Part shown: piece after piece, positions 38,575 through 47,687 of the stretch | How positions within the stretch are numbered: position 1 is the stretch's first letter | How the letters are laid out: each line of letters starts with the position of its first letter | Origin: Halapricum hydrolyticum | GTDB lineage: Archaea; Halobacteriota; Halobacteria; Halobacteriales; Haloarculaceae | Direction of reading: 5' to 3' | DNA length: 64,000 nt | Assembly (NCBI GenBank): GCA_025517565.1 | Contig: JAOPKD010000002.1 | Location: forward strand, 124,001-188,000 | Position numbers and translations under genes: made by a program | The notes under the pieces: generated by a model | Told to the model about the DNA's origin: nothing | The model's input: the letters and a program-made list of their open reading frames with translations, nothing else | Databases searched by the model: none

Positions 38575-38826
38575 TCAACCCTGGAGTCGCCGGAACGTGT
38601 CCGAGAGCGACTCGCCTTCTTTGCGTTCGCGCCCGAGTTGATCGTAGACAGTCCACATGTTCGTCCCGCCGTGGACGTCGCCTGAATCGACTCCGGAGTC
38701 GTCCAGCTGCGCTCGCTCGGTATCGATCTTGAGCACGCGCGCCAGCAGGTCGTCGATCGACTCGCCCGGTTCGGTTTCCTTCTCGAGTACTTCGTAGACA
38801 TCGTCGCTGACTTCGATCGTGGCCAT
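38575..38826 (-). CDS. Antitoxin-like DNA-binding protein without a toxin (VapB/DUF7557-like)
   Basis: 83 residues. N-terminal ATIEVSDDVYEVLEKE resembles the ribbon-helix-helix start of VapB-type antitoxins, followed by GESIDDLLARVLKID. The C-terminal half (MWTVYDQLGRERKEGESL) is helical, where a toxin-neutralising tail would lie. No vapC or other toxin gene is adjacent: the next gene is top6A. ATG 38826 (MATIEV) is preferred over ATG 38835. A perfect 16-bp palindrome 36-51 bases upstream would be a natural autoregulatory site. Confidence 0.7.
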   Translation of the reverse strand: MATIEVSDDVYEVLEKETEPGESIDDLLARVLKIDTERAQLDDSGVDSGDVHGGTNMWTVYDQLGRERKEGESLSDTFRRLQG

Positions 38827-38861
38827 TGTTCTCATATGGCCCTTGGCTAGACACGTCTATC

Positions 38862-38877
38862 AATAACGATCGTTATT
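38862..38877. promoter_or_regulatory. 16-bp perfect palindrome at the antitoxin-like promoter
   Basis: AATAACGATCGTTATT is fully palindromic and includes AT-rich steps that could overlap the TATA box of the 38826 gene. Ribbon-helix-helix antitoxins commonly bind such sites to control their own gene; that role is inferred. Confidence 0.5.
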
Positions 38878-38932
38878 ATCCGGGGTCTATAAATCACCGT
38901 CCAGAATTCGGCAACGGGACGGCGCCCTCCCT

Positions 38933-40039
38933 CTAGAGAACGTCCATTGCCTCGAGACGCTCGGGCAGGTACGTCTCCGTGACGAAATCCAGCCCGTGGG
39001 AGGCCAGCGCCTGCTGTTCGGACTTCTTCTCGATGTCCAGTTGCAGTTCGATCTGCTCTCGCCAGTAATCGGTCTGGAATCGCGGATCTTCCAGTTCGGA
39101 TTCGAGCGCGTTGATGTCCGAATCGCTCAGCGGATCGGTCGGCAGGTCGTATTCGACGATGTCTTCCGGCTGGACGCCGACGAACTGCGCCTGGGGTGTG
39201 GCCAGATACTCCGAGAGGTGTGCGGATTTGATCGAGCCGTACGCGACCGAGCCGTAGATCCGGTACGACCAGGGATCCCCGTCAGTGAACACCGTCACCG
39301 GCAGGTCGAGTTCGTCGTGCAGGCGTTTGGTGATCCGCCGTGTCGCGCGGGCGGGCTGCCCCTTCAGATGAACGATCAGGGCGTTGTGCTCCTCGTCGAA
39401 GCCGTTTTCGACGAGCCGATCGCGCATCCCACCGGTCTCGACCGCCAGCACGAAGTCGGCGTCGTTTTCAAGGAATTCGATCTGATCGGGGTTGTTCGGG
39501 ATCTGATAGCCGCCTTCACCGACGTCCTCCTGACAGTGGATCTCCCGCTCGCCCCGGCGAGTTTGCTCGCGGATCAGCAGCGGCCCCATCAGCGTCGCGC
39601 CCGATTCCTCCGGACGCATGTGGAAGTCCTCACGCGTGACCCCGGAGACGATCTCCAGGTCCTCGATCAGCTGGTTCGATTCGTCCTGGCTGTTGAACTG
39701 TGCCTCGGCGAGATCCCAGGACTCGCTGAGGTAGTACAGCTCACGCAGGGTCGACGAACGGTCCTCGCCGAGTTGCTGGGCGAGGAAGTCGATCGTGTAG
39801 ACAGCCTTCAGTAGCTTCTGTGCCCCCGAGACGGTCTTCGCGCTCCGGGTCGATGTCCGGTCACCGTACACCCAGACGCCGCTGTCCTCGTCGTACTCGA
39901 TGTTGGTCTTCGTCCGGGTCGGGACCTGCAACCGGGGTACGTCGCCGTCCTCGAACTGCTCGTAGAACTGTTCGGCCAGATCGAGAAGTCGCTGGCGCGC
40001 GTCGCCCTCGCCGTAGTTAGTGTGGTCGTCTGCGCTCAT
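38933..40039 (-). CDS. top6A: DNA topoisomerase VI subunit A
   Basis: 368 residues, Spo11-related cleaving subunit of topoisomerase VI. The catalytic Tyr (102 or 103) is in [12 protein letters not shown] of the winged-helix domain; the Toprim domain carries FVLAVETGG and the metal-binding [20 protein letters not shown]. With Top6B it relaxes and decatenates DNA. ATG overlaps the top6B stop (ATGA), so the pair is co-translated. Confidence 0.96.
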   Translation of the reverse strand: MSADDHTNYGEGDARQRLLDLAEQFYEQFEDGDVPRLQVPTRTKTNIEYDEDSGVWVYGDRTSTRSAKTVSGAQKLLKAVYTIDFLAQQLGEDRSSTLRELYYLSESWDLAEAQFNSQDESNQLIEDLEIVSGVTREDFHMRPEESGATLMGPLLIREQTRRGEREIHCQEDVGEGGYQIPNNPDQIEFLENDADFVLAVETGGMRDRLVENGFDEEHNALIVHLKGQPARATRRITKRLHDELDLPVTVFTDGDPWSYRIYGSVAYGSIKSAHLSEYLATPQAQFVGVQPEDIVEYDLPTDPLSDSDINALESELEDPRFQTDYWREQIELQLDIEKKSEQQALASHGLDFVTETYLPERLEAMDVL

Positions 40040-42456
40040 TGTTGGATCGTGAGTTTCTCGTCGTCGATTCCCTCGACGGCGATCTCGCTGTCGGCGTCGT
40101 CGTCGATGCTGTACTCCAGCCGTGCTGTCTCGCCGCTACTCACCGTCGGGGACCACTTGAGATAGTACTCGCCGTCCATCTCGACGACGTTCGCCCCGTT
40201 CGCGTTCTGTGGCTCGGCGCCGAGGATCTCCGTCAACGCGACGTCAGCGTTGCGATCGGAGTTGTTCTCGATGCTGATGGTCGCCGTGCCGTCCTCGACC
40301 ACCCGCTCGACCAGCACGTTGTTCATGATGCGGGCCAGCGCCTCGTCGATGTCTGGCTCTTCGCGGCCCGTCACTGACGCGAGTTTCTCGGCCATCTCCG
40401 GCAGAATCGTCGCCAGCTTGTCCTGTTTCTCGCGGCGCTTGCGCATCGATCGACGCTTTTTGAGGTAGCTTTTGAGATCACGGGCCGCTTCCCGGACGGC
40501 GAGTTCGATCTCGCTTTCGATCTCGGGCACGTTCGCGACCGCGTCTTTGGACTCGCTGGTGAAGGGGACGTTCGTCGACGCGACGTGGATCATTACGACC
40601 GCAGGACCGTTCGGGATGCCGCTCCCGCCGGGTTGATCGAGCCCGTAGTTGCGCCAGTTGATCTCCTTGACGACGTCGGTCGTCGCACACGCCCCGCGCT
40701 GGTAGACGAGCGGCACGCGGTTGGCAAAGCGCATCACGTCGACGCTACTACTGTCCTCTAGTTCGCCGCCGTAGGCGATCCCCGCTTCGACGATGAACGG
40801 ATCGCCACCGTGGACTGCGGCGTCACGGGTCGCCGCGGCGTAGAAGTCCGCGTCGAATTCCTTTTTCAGCCCGGACAGCACCAGCTCTTCGGTGATCGGA
40901 GCGAGACAGCCCGTCGGCGGCGACATGATGTCGGTCGCCCGCATCGCCTCGAGCAACTCGGAGGCGGCGTCGCGGTCGTCGGCGATGGCCGATACCGTCG
41001 GCGGATCGTCCGGTACCGTCACCATCACCGCCCAGACCTCCTCGATCACGTTCTCGCGGGCGGTTTCGCCAAACGTGGCGTCGTCGTACTCTTCGGTCGC
41101 GTCGGCGGCCCGGTCGACGTACTCAGTCAGGTCGTCGCGCGTCAGTCGATGCCGGCGATCCTCGCTGCCGACGAACTTCGCGGCGAGTCGCTCGGCCAGC
41201 CCCTGGATCGTGGCGTCGTCCTTGCGCGTGCTGGTCGCCGCGTCCACGAGTTTATAGAGGTCGGCGGTGATCGCGTCCGTCCGAGATTCTTTCTCGTCCC
41301 CGCCCAGTATCTGTGTCCAGGCGGCCTCGGTGGCCTTCTCTCGAACCGTCGAACCGAAGGTCGTCCCGAAATCGTTCGCGACGGTCTCGGCCTTGCTGTC
41401 GACGATCTCCCGGAGCTGGTGGTAGGCCACTCGATCCCGGTCGGCGATCGTCCCGGCGACCGCCTCCGCGAAGGTCTTCGTCGCGTCTTTACCCTTGTTG
41501 GCGACCGCCCCGCGGACGGCCGCCTGAACGTCCGCGTCTTCGTGAACCTGTGGTGGCCGCCAGGCCATCTCGCGGCCGAAGTGGCGATCGCGGAACCGAT
41601 CGACGACGCTGTCTGCGGTCTTCTGGCCGACGCGGGTGAACTCCTCCTGCAAGAACCCGGAGACCGAATAGGAGTCGGTCGCCTCCAGCATCTTCAAAAG
41701 CGTCCCGAGTTCGACGCCGTGAGGATGGGGGCGGATCTCCTCGGTCTCGGCCGGGAGTTCGGCCCCGTCCGCGCGTTCGAACTTCAGCGGTTCCTCGAGA
41801 CTCGGCTCGGCGAACTCGATGCGGGCGTGGGGGTTGACGACCGCTGTCTGCTCGACGTACTCGTGGAGGCTCTGTCGAGCGCGCATGTTCGCCTCCAGTT
41901 CCAGTTCGATCCGCGTGCCGTGCGGGCGATCCCACGACGCCGTCTCTTCGACGCTGATCTCGGGCTCGTTAGTGTCGGTGTCGATGATCAACTCGAAGTA
42001 CTGTGCCTCGCTGGATCCTTTTGTCCGGGAAGTAATCTTTGCCGGCTTGCCGCTGGTGAGCTGTGCGTAGAGCACAGCTGCCGAGATTCCGATACCCTGC
42101 TGACCTCTATTTTGTTCACGCTTATGAAACCTTGAACCATAGAGAAGCTTCCCGAATACTTTCGGGATCTGATCTTTCGTGATCCCGGGGCCGTTATCTT
42201 CGATGACCAACCGGTAGTAGTCGCCGAGATCCTCGATCTCGACGTAGATGTCGGGGAAGATATCGGCTTCCTCACAGGCGTCGAGACTGTTGTCGACGCC
42301 CTCTTTGACGGCCGTGACGAGTGCCCGGGCACCCGAGTCGAACCCGAGCATGTGCTTGTTCTTCTCGAAGAACTCGGCGATCGAGATCTGTCGCTGGCTC
42401 TCGGCCAGCTCCTCGGCGATCCCTGAATCGCCCAGCGTCGACTGCATCGATGGCAT
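40036..42456 (-). CDS. top6B: DNA topoisomerase VI subunit B
   Basis: 806 residues, ATPase subunit. GHKL ATPase motifs: [15 protein letters not shown] (N box), [11 protein letters not shown] (G1) and [16 protein letters not shown] (G2). H2TH and transducer domains follow, and a long C-terminal region after about residue 600 includes a coiled coil with a basic run ([16 protein letters not shown]). The length is typical of haloarchaeal Top6B, longer than that of Sulfolobus. ATG 42456 gives the conserved [20 protein letters not shown] opening. The 142 bases between it and trmB show no gene. Confidence 0.96.
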   Translation of the reverse strand: MPSMQSTLGDSGIAEELAESQRQISIAEFFEKNKHMLGFDSGARALVTAVKEGVDNSLDACEEADIFPDIYVEIEDLGDYYRLVIEDNGPGITKDQIPKVFGKLLYGSRFHKREQNRGQQGIGISAAVLYAQLTSGKPAKITSRTKGSSEAQYFELIIDTDTNEPEISVEETASWDRPHGTRIELELEANMRARQSLHEYVEQTAVVNPHARIEFAEPSLEEPLKFERADGAELPAETEEIRPHPHGVELGTLLKMLEATDSYSVSGFLQEEFTRVGQKTADSVVDRFRDRHFGREMAWRPPQVHEDADVQAAVRGAVANKGKDATKTFAEAVAGTIADRDRVAYHQLREIVDSKAETVANDFGTTFGSTVREKATEAAWTQILGGDEKESRTDAITADLYKLVDAATSTRKDDATIQGLAERLAAKFVGSEDRRHRLTRDDLTEYVDRAADATEEYDDATFGETARENVIEEVWAVMVTVPDDPPTVSAIADDRDAASELLEAMRATDIMSPPTGCLAPITEELVLSGLKKEFDADFYAAATRDAAVHGGDPFIVEAGIAYGGELEDSSSVDVMRFANRVPLVYQRGACATTDVVKEINWRNYGLDQPGGSGIPNGPAVVMIHVASTNVPFTSESKDAVANVPEIESEIELAVREAARDLKSYLKKRRSMRKRREKQDKLATILPEMAEKLASVTGREEPDIDEALARIMNNVLVERVVEDGTATISIENNSDRNADVALTEILGAEPQNANGANVVEMDGEYYLKWSPTVSSGETARLEYSIDDDADSEIAVEGIDDEKLTIQQ

Positions 42457-42598
42457 TCGTTAGGCAAAAGCAGTTCTGCCCGCCTTAAAGACTTCTCGGT
42501 GCCGCAGTGAAAGTGAAGACGGAGGCGACTGTGGGCGTCGGGGGACACACCGTAGCGACAGCGCGGGAGCAGTCCCGGCTACCGGCATGTGGTGGATG

Positions 42599-43657
42599 TC
42601 ACGGCCGTTCGAGGGTGACCTTGCGCGCCTCGTAATCTTCGAGGAACGAGTCGGGGCCACCGATCGAAACCTTCCTCTCGTCGGTTTCGATAATGATCGT
42701 GTGTTCGATCGGGATCGTGTTCGTCCGCGGTTCGACCATTCCCTGGCGGGTCTCGACGACAGTTCCCTGCAGCGTGGTGAACGGCTCGTCAGTGTCGACG
42801 GGCTGGGCGGTCGCCCGGGCGTAGACCGTCGCCTCGGCCTGGTTGTGCAGCGTCGCCTGCAGCGTCGCATGGCGGAAACTTCGGTACGTCTGAGGGAGTT
42901 CGACCGGATCGACCACGAAGTGTTGCTGGGCGAACGGCCAGTAGTTCGCGAGAAACGATCCGGCGATGATCGGCACGATCTGCCCCTGGACGATGGCGAT
43001 CGCGCGATCGTCACTGTTGGCACGGGAGACCATTTCCGCTGGCGAGGCGATTCCGAGCTGTTCGTCGGCCGCCAGCAGGACCGGCATGCCGAGTTCCCAG
43101 ACGCGAACGACGCTTCCGACGGGGCCGTCGACGTCATCGAGGACGTGCTCGGGATCGTCGACGTCGCTGATCAACAGCAACACCAGGACGCCGCGGTTGA
43201 TCGCTGCCGAGAGTTCCTCGGCCACTTCGGGAAGATAGCCTTCGGGAACGGCGAGTACTAGCTCCCGTTCGGCACTCTCGATGTATTCCCGCAGACGCTT
43301 GATGACCGTTACACGCGATTTAATGACGTCGAACCGCTGCGGTCGTGAGGAAGTCTCGGAGTAGCGCTGTTTCAGTGCGGGCTCGATCTCCTCGAGCCGT
43401 CCGGCGAGCAGCCCGATCACGTCTTCGGGTGGCTTTGCCCGGATCTTCGTCGGAACGACGTGGTCGTCGACGTCGACGAAGCCTCGCTCTTCGAGCTTCT
43501 CACAGATGCTGTACACGTAGCGTTTGGAAACGCCAGTGTCGTCTGCAATCGTGCTCGCCTTCGCTTCACCGTGTTCGAGAATCGTGAGATACGTCTGGAT
43601 CTCCTTTTCGGAGAGCCCGAATTGCTTGAGCTGGCTTTCGAGTGCCGCCGAATTCAT
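42599..43657 (-). CDS. trmB: TrmB-family sugar-responsive transcription regulator
   Basis: 352 residues. The N-terminal winged helix (LKQFGLSEKEIQTYLTILEH ... ASTIADDTGVSKRYVYSICE) is followed by a coiled-coil dimerisation helix and a C-terminal sugar-binding domain (RELVLAVPEGYLPEVAEEL, TIPIEHTIIIETDERKVSIG). TrmB proteins control sugar transport and central carbon genes in archaea; the known Halobacterium homologue senses glucose. Neighbours malQ (divergent) and the malEFGK system fit this role. ATG 43657 (MNSAALESQL) is chosen; the longer frame to 43747 lacks family resemblance. Confidence 0.93.
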   Translation of the reverse strand: MNSAALESQLKQFGLSEKEIQTYLTILEHGEAKASTIADDTGVSKRYVYSICEKLEERGFVDVDDHVVPTKIRAKPPEDVIGLLAGRLEEIEPALKQRYSETSSRPQRFDVIKSRVTVIKRLREYIESAERELVLAVPEGYLPEVAEELSAAINRGVLVLLLISDVDDPEHVLDDVDGPVGSVVRVWELGMPVLLAADEQLGIASPAEMVSRANSDDRAIAIVQGQIVPIIAGSFLANYWPFAQQHFVVDPVELPQTYRSFRHATLQATLHNQAEATVYARATAQPVDTDEPFTTLQGTVVETRQGMVEPRTNTIPIEHTIIIETDERKVSIGGPDSFLEDYEARKVTLERP

Positions 43658-43868
43658 GCTCTGGCACCCCCCGTGACCCTGACCGCGCTGTCGTCGATCC
43701 GATCTAACGTCGGTCTGTGTATCCTCATCTTGATTGTACTCAAACACTCAGCACACATATATTGTTTGTAATCTTTCTTCATACGTGTGCCCGTTGAAAC
43801 TGGCCGTTGGTCCGTCGGGACGAATCTGCCACTTTCAAGTCTTCGGGCGAATAACTAAAACGATACGA

Positions 43869-45362
43869 ATGGACTTCGATAGACAGAGCGGACTGTTCTT
43901 GCACATCGCTTCGCTACCGGGACCGGACGGCATCGGAACGCTCGGTGAGCCGGCGGAAACCTTCGTCGACTTTCTCGCCGACTCCGGGCAATCGCTATGG
44001 CAGTTCTGCCCGCTCGGCCCGACGATCCCGATCCACGACAACTCTCCGTATCAGTCGTATTCGGCGTTCGCCGGCAATCCTCTCTTTATCGACCTGGAGG
44101 ACCTGGTCGAGCGTGGCTGGCTGGCCGAACTCGACCGTCCGGACTTCGACGATGGTCACGTGGAATACGGACCGGTCAGAGAGTACAAGGAAGCGCGCCT
44201 CGAGGACGCCTTCGAGACGTTCCAGGCCGAGGCGAGCGACGACGAACGGGCGGCTTTCGAACAGTTCAAAGACGACGCCGGCGAGTGGCTCGACGAATAC
44301 GCGCTGTATCGGGCTCTCAGGACGCATTTCGACGGCGTCTCCTGGCTCGACTGGCCCGAAGACGCGAAGATGCGCGATCCGGACGCGCTCGAGGAGTATC
44401 GAGAGCAACTGTCCGAGACGATCGAGTTCCGGGAGTTCCTCCAGTGGCTGTTCGACCAGCAGTGGTCGGAACTGAAAGACTACGCCAACGAGCGCGGCGT
44501 CGGCCTCGTCGGCGACATGCCGATCTACGTCGACCTCGACAGTGCCGACGTCTGGGCCAACCCCGAGATCTTCAAGCTCGACGAGGAGCGCGAACCGCAG
44601 TACGTCTCCGGCGTCCCGCCGGACGAGTTCTCAGACGACGGCCAGATGTGGGGAACGCCCGTCTACGACTGGGAGACGCTGGCCGAGCGGGACTACGGCT
44701 GGTGGGTCAAACGTTTCGAACGCCTGCTCCAGCGGGTCGACATCTTCCGCATCGATCACTTCAAAGGGTTCGAGAGCTACTGGGAGATCCCTGCCGACGC
44801 CGACACCGCCCGCGAGGGCGAGTGGGTCGACGGCCCACACGAAGCGGTCTTCCACGCCGTCCGCGACGAACTTGGTGATCTACCGATCGTCGTCGAAGAC
44901 CTCGGTGAGATCACCGACGAAATGGACCGCATCCGCGACGAACTTGACTATCCGGGGATGAACGTCGCGGCCTTCGCCGACTGGTGTGACGGCGACAGTC
45001 GCTATCACCCCGTCACCTACGACGAGAATTCCGTCTCCTACACCTCGACGCACGACACCGACACCCTCGTCGGCTGGTACGAAGACCTCGACGACCGCCA
45101 GCGGGACTGTCTCCATTACGCCGTCGACTACGAGGGCGGGGACGTCCACTGGGACATTCTCGATACCGTCTGGGGATCGGACTCGGTCATCACGCTCGCA
45201 CAGGTCCAGGACCCGCTCGGATACGGCTCGGAAGCGCGGTTCAACGTGCCCGGCACGGAAGAAGGCAACTGGTCCTGGCGGGTCAGCGAGGACGCCCTGT
45301 CCGGCGACGTGGCACAGCGACTGTACGATATCACCGAGGCGACCGGACGGCTGACCGACTAG
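43869..45362 (+). CDS. malQ: 4-alpha-glucanotransferase (GH77 amylomaltase)
   Basis: 497 residues, cytoplasmic. Transfers segments of alpha-1,4-glucan between maltodextrins. GH77 motifs include SYQSYSAFAGNPLFIDLE-type start, VGDMPIYVDLDSADVWANP, FRIDHFKGFESYWEIP (nucleophile Asp in the RIDHF motif), IVVEDLGEITDEM (acid/base Glu region) and STHDTDTLVGWY. ATG 43869 is chosen by homology to the normal GH77 start (FDRQSGLFLHIASLPGPDGIG). Divergent from trmB across 211 AT-containing bases, the most likely site for TrmB control. Confidence 0.94.
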   Translation: MDFDRQSGLFLHIASLPGPDGIGTLGEPAETFVDFLADSGQSLWQFCPLGPTIPIHDNSPYQSYSAFAGNPLFIDLEDLVERGWLAELDRPDFDDGHVEYGPVREYKEARLEDAFETFQAEASDDERAAFEQFKDDAGEWLDEYALYRALRTHFDGVSWLDWPEDAKMRDPDALEEYREQLSETIEFREFLQWLFDQQWSELKDYANERGVGLVGDMPIYVDLDSADVWANPEIFKLDEEREPQYVSGVPPDEFSDDGQMWGTPVYDWETLAERDYGWWVKRFERLLQRVDIFRIDHFKGFESYWEIPADADTAREGEWVDGPHEAVFHAVRDELGDLPIVVEDLGEITDEMDRIRDELDYPGMNVAAFADWCDGDSRYHPVTYDENSVSYTSTHDTDTLVGWYEDLDDRQRDCLHYAVDYEGGDVHWDILDTVWGSDSVITLAQVQDPLGYGSEARFNVPGTEEGNWSWRVSEDALSGDVAQRLYDITEATGRLTD

Positions 45363-45381
45363 AGCCTCGACGCTTTCTCTA

Positions 45382-45461
45382 ATACTGCCGGCTGTAACTT
45401 TTCGAAAGGATTCGACACACCGGGGTGTCGAACATCTTCACGAACTTACAGCCGGCAGTAT
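45382..45461. repeat. 80-bp nested palindrome, best-preserved family member (A)
   Basis: Perfect 16-bp outer arms: ATACTGCCGGCTGTAA (45382-45397) and its complement (45446-45461). A perfect 8-bp inner hairpin, TTCGACAC (45411-45418) and GTGTCGAA (45425-45432), has a 6-base loop. The two 13-base connectors (CTTTTCGAAAGGA and CATCTTCACGAAC) recur in the element at 63667-63750 as TTTCGAAATGATT and CATCTTTACGAAC. Sits between malQ and the MATE gene. It resembles a bidirectional terminator or a miniature palindromic mobile element; no coding capacity. Confidence 0.8.
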
Positions 45462-45501
45462 AAGCGCCGCCTTCATTTCTTTCCCGACGAACGTTCGGAC
45501 A

Positions 45502-46974
45502 GTGACCTCTCCAGAGCGACGTGGCATCGACATGACGACGGGCGCGATATCGCCGAAACTGCTCCATCTAGCCTGGCCGCTCGTGCTGGGGAACCTCCTC
45601 CAGACAGTGTACAACCTCGCCGATATGTTCTGGGTCGGCCGGGTGGGTCGCGAATCCGTCGCCGCGGTCGCACTGATGTTTCCGCTGTCGTGGATGTTCG
45701 TCTCGACGTCGATCGGGATCACCGCCGCGACGATTGCGCTGGTCTCACAGCACGTCGGGGCCGGCGACGAGCGCCGGGCCGATCGGGTCGTCGCCCAGAC
45801 GGTGCTGCTGACGCTCGTGGTCGGGCTTGTCCTGGCCGCACTCGGGTGGACGTTCCGAGTAGACTTGCTTTCGCTGATGGGTGCCGACGGACGAGTGTTC
45901 ATCGAAGCCCTGGCTTACATCGAGATCATCTTCCTCGCGCTGCCACTGACGTTCCTGTTTTTCGCCTTCCGTGCGTCCCTGCAGGGCGCGGGCGACACCA
46001 GGACCGCGATGTGGCTGGTTCTGCTGTCGGCGGGCGTGAACGTCGTCCTCGATCCCTTTCTGATCCTCGGGTGGGGACCGTTCCCGGCGATGGGGACGCG
46101 GGGTGCCGGCTGGGCGACGTTCGTCTCCCGCGGGCTCGCGACCGCCGCCGGCATCGGGATCCTCCTGCGCGGTGGGTTCGGCGTCAAACTCCACGCCGGC
46201 GACCTCCGTCCGGATCCCCGCATCCTCCGAAAGCTGATCGATATCGGCTACCCGGGGACGCTGGACGGCTGGGCCCGGAGTTTCGCCGCGGTCGTGATGG
46301 CAGCGTTCGTGACGCCCTTCGGCGACGCCGCCATCGCCGCCTACGGCGTCGGCGTCCGCCTGATGTCGGTGACGTGGTCGGTCGCGGGTGCGGTCGGGCA
46401 GGCCACCGCGACCGGCGTCGGCCAGAACCTCGGCGCGGAGACGCCCGACCGGGCCGGACGCGTAACCTGGGTCGCTACCGGCAGCACGATGGCGCTTCTG
46501 GGCGTCGCAGCGGGGATCTGTCTGCTCGTCCCCGAGTTGCTGATCCGGGTGTTCCTCGACGACCCTGCGACCGTCAGCGAAGGCGTGACCTTCCTGTATA
46601 TCATCGCCCCGTTCTGGGCGTTTTTCGGCGGGACGATGGTCATCCAGGGCGCGTTCCGCGGAGCCGGCCAGACGAAAGTCGCGATGGCGCTCTCGCTGCT
46701 CTCCCGGTGGGTGTTCCGGGTGCCCGTGGCGATCGTCCTGGCGTTCTCGCTCGCGATCGCGTTCCCGACCGGTCACACCTTCGAGACGCTCGGGATCGGT
46801 GTCGAGGGGATCTGGATCGCCTTCTCGGTCGGCGGGTTCCTGTCGTTTCTGGTGGCGGTGGCCTGGTTCCGGCTGGGTCGCTGGCAGGAGGGCGTCATCG
46901 AGGACGACGAGGGACGTGCGTCATTAGCCGAGGAGACGGCCGTCGAAGACTCAGGGCTTGACGTTGACGATTGA
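45502..46974 (+). CDS. MATE-family multidrug/metabolite efflux transporter
   Basis: 490 residues with about twelve membrane helices in two related halves. Conserved MATE features: AWPLVLGNLLQTVYNLADMFWVGR near the N-terminus, FRASLQGAGDTRTAMWLVL and the matching RGAGQTKVAMALSLLSRWVF in the second half. Such proteins export cationic compounds by proton or sodium exchange. GTG 45502 gives the usual haloarchaeal opening (MTSPERRGIDMTTG); ATG 45532 is the alternative. No partner gene; a hairpin follows at 47038. Confidence 0.9.
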   Translation: MTSPERRGIDMTTGAISPKLLHLAWPLVLGNLLQTVYNLADMFWVGRVGRESVAAVALMFPLSWMFVSTSIGITAATIALVSQHVGAGDERRADRVVAQTVLLTLVVGLVLAALGWTFRVDLLSLMGADGRVFIEALAYIEIIFLALPLTFLFFAFRASLQGAGDTRTAMWLVLLSAGVNVVLDPFLILGWGPFPAMGTRGAGWATFVSRGLATAAGIGILLRGGFGVKLHAGDLRPDPRILRKLIDIGYPGTLDGWARSFAAVVMAAFVTPFGDAAIAAYGVGVRLMSVTWSVAGAVGQATATGVGQNLGAETPDRAGRVTWVATGSTMALLGVAAGICLLVPELLIRVFLDDPATVSEGVTFLYIIAPFWAFFGGTMVIQGAFRGAGQTKVAMALSLLSRWVFRVPVAIVLAFSLAIAFPTGHTFETLGIGVEGIWIAFSVGGFLSFLVAVAWFRLGRWQEGVIEDDEGRASLAEETAVEDSGLDVDD

Positions 46975-47037
46975 GGGCCCACGGCGAGTGGACTTATACG
47001 AGGTGGGCGATTGTTCGGGGTTGTGAGGGGCATGTGC

Positions 47038-47064
47038 TGCTGAATACAGCGCGCATATTCAGCA
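47038..47064. terminator. Hairpin downstream of the MATE gene
   Basis: TGCTGAATA (47038-47046) and TATTCAGCA (47056-47064) form perfect 9-bp arms around a 9-base loop, 64 bases after the MATE stop. Likely transcript end or operator; no T-run follows. Confidence 0.4.
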
Positions 47065-47180
47065 CAAATAGGCTGCCGTAAGCTGCCAATCGTCTTTTCA
47101 GACAAAAGCCATTGTGACCGTCTGGAATTGCATCGCAAGAGGAGACACAAAAGTAATATTAACTTATTAATGCCTTGTGA

Positions 47181-47540
47181 ACTACCCCGACCTACCGCGC
47201 TCGGGCCTACTCGGCCCTCGCTTGTTGAGGTCGGGGCTTCCTGTTTCTGTGTCGGAGCTTGCATCCGACGTGGACACAGCGTTGACGAGAGCACGGCTCT
47301 CGTTCGCACACCAGAAATCTCTGATTTCTGGGGACGGCTCTAGACTCCGCAGGCGGTTTCCCTTGACAGGCGGTTCGGAGTGTCCCACTCCTACCGGTTC
47401 GACACTCAGCCGCAACCGCCGCTGCACGCTTCTTGTCGCGTTTGAACAACGTCGGAAGCACGGCGAGCATCTTACTCCCCCCTTCGACCGCCGGGGTAGT
47501 AAGGCCATGCCGTACAGTGGAAGTGAAACCGATGACGGGC
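47181..47540 (-). pseudogene. Decayed end of an IS200/IS605-type TnpB element
   Basis: On the - strand a frame ending at 47182 reads SEPPVKGNRLRSLEPSPEIR ... DTETGSPDLNKR, which resembles the C-terminal tail of haloarchaeal TnpB proteins (from memory). The end CCCCGACCT (47185-47193) pairs with AGGTCGGGG (47228-47236), with an inner GGGCC/GGCCC stem, followed by TAGTTCAC on the - strand: the right-end hairpin typical of these elements. The RuvC and zinc-ribbon parts of TnpB are missing, so no active nuclease can be made. The part from 47540 to 47640 has no gene I can support. Confidence 0.5.
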
Positions 47541-47658
47541 GCTGTATTCCCTCCCTGCTCGCGCCTTCGGCGCTCGCTGAGGAAGGGGGCTTAGCGCCCT
47601 GCACTGCAGATGCTAAAACCTCGATCCCTGGTATCATCTCTATAACAAATACGCTTGA

Positions 47659-47680
47659 GCCGGGTAGTATACTACCCGGC
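47659..47680. promoter_or_regulatory. 22-bp perfect palindrome in front of the multicopper oxidase
   Basis: Half-sites GCCGGGTAGTA (47659-47669) and TACTACCCGGC (47670-47680) are perfect complements without spacer. It ends 7 bases before the start codon, so it could be an operator over the transcription start or an mRNA hairpin that hides the start. An AT-rich stretch (47640-47652) upstream may be the TATA region. Confidence 0.65.
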
Positions 47681-47687
47681 AAAAGAC

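Noticed and set aside
38379..38732. 117-codon + strand frame in the gap before the antitoxin-like gene
   Set aside because: Basic, Cys/Pro-rich translation; its second half is antisense to the antitoxin-like gene and no promoter is visible.
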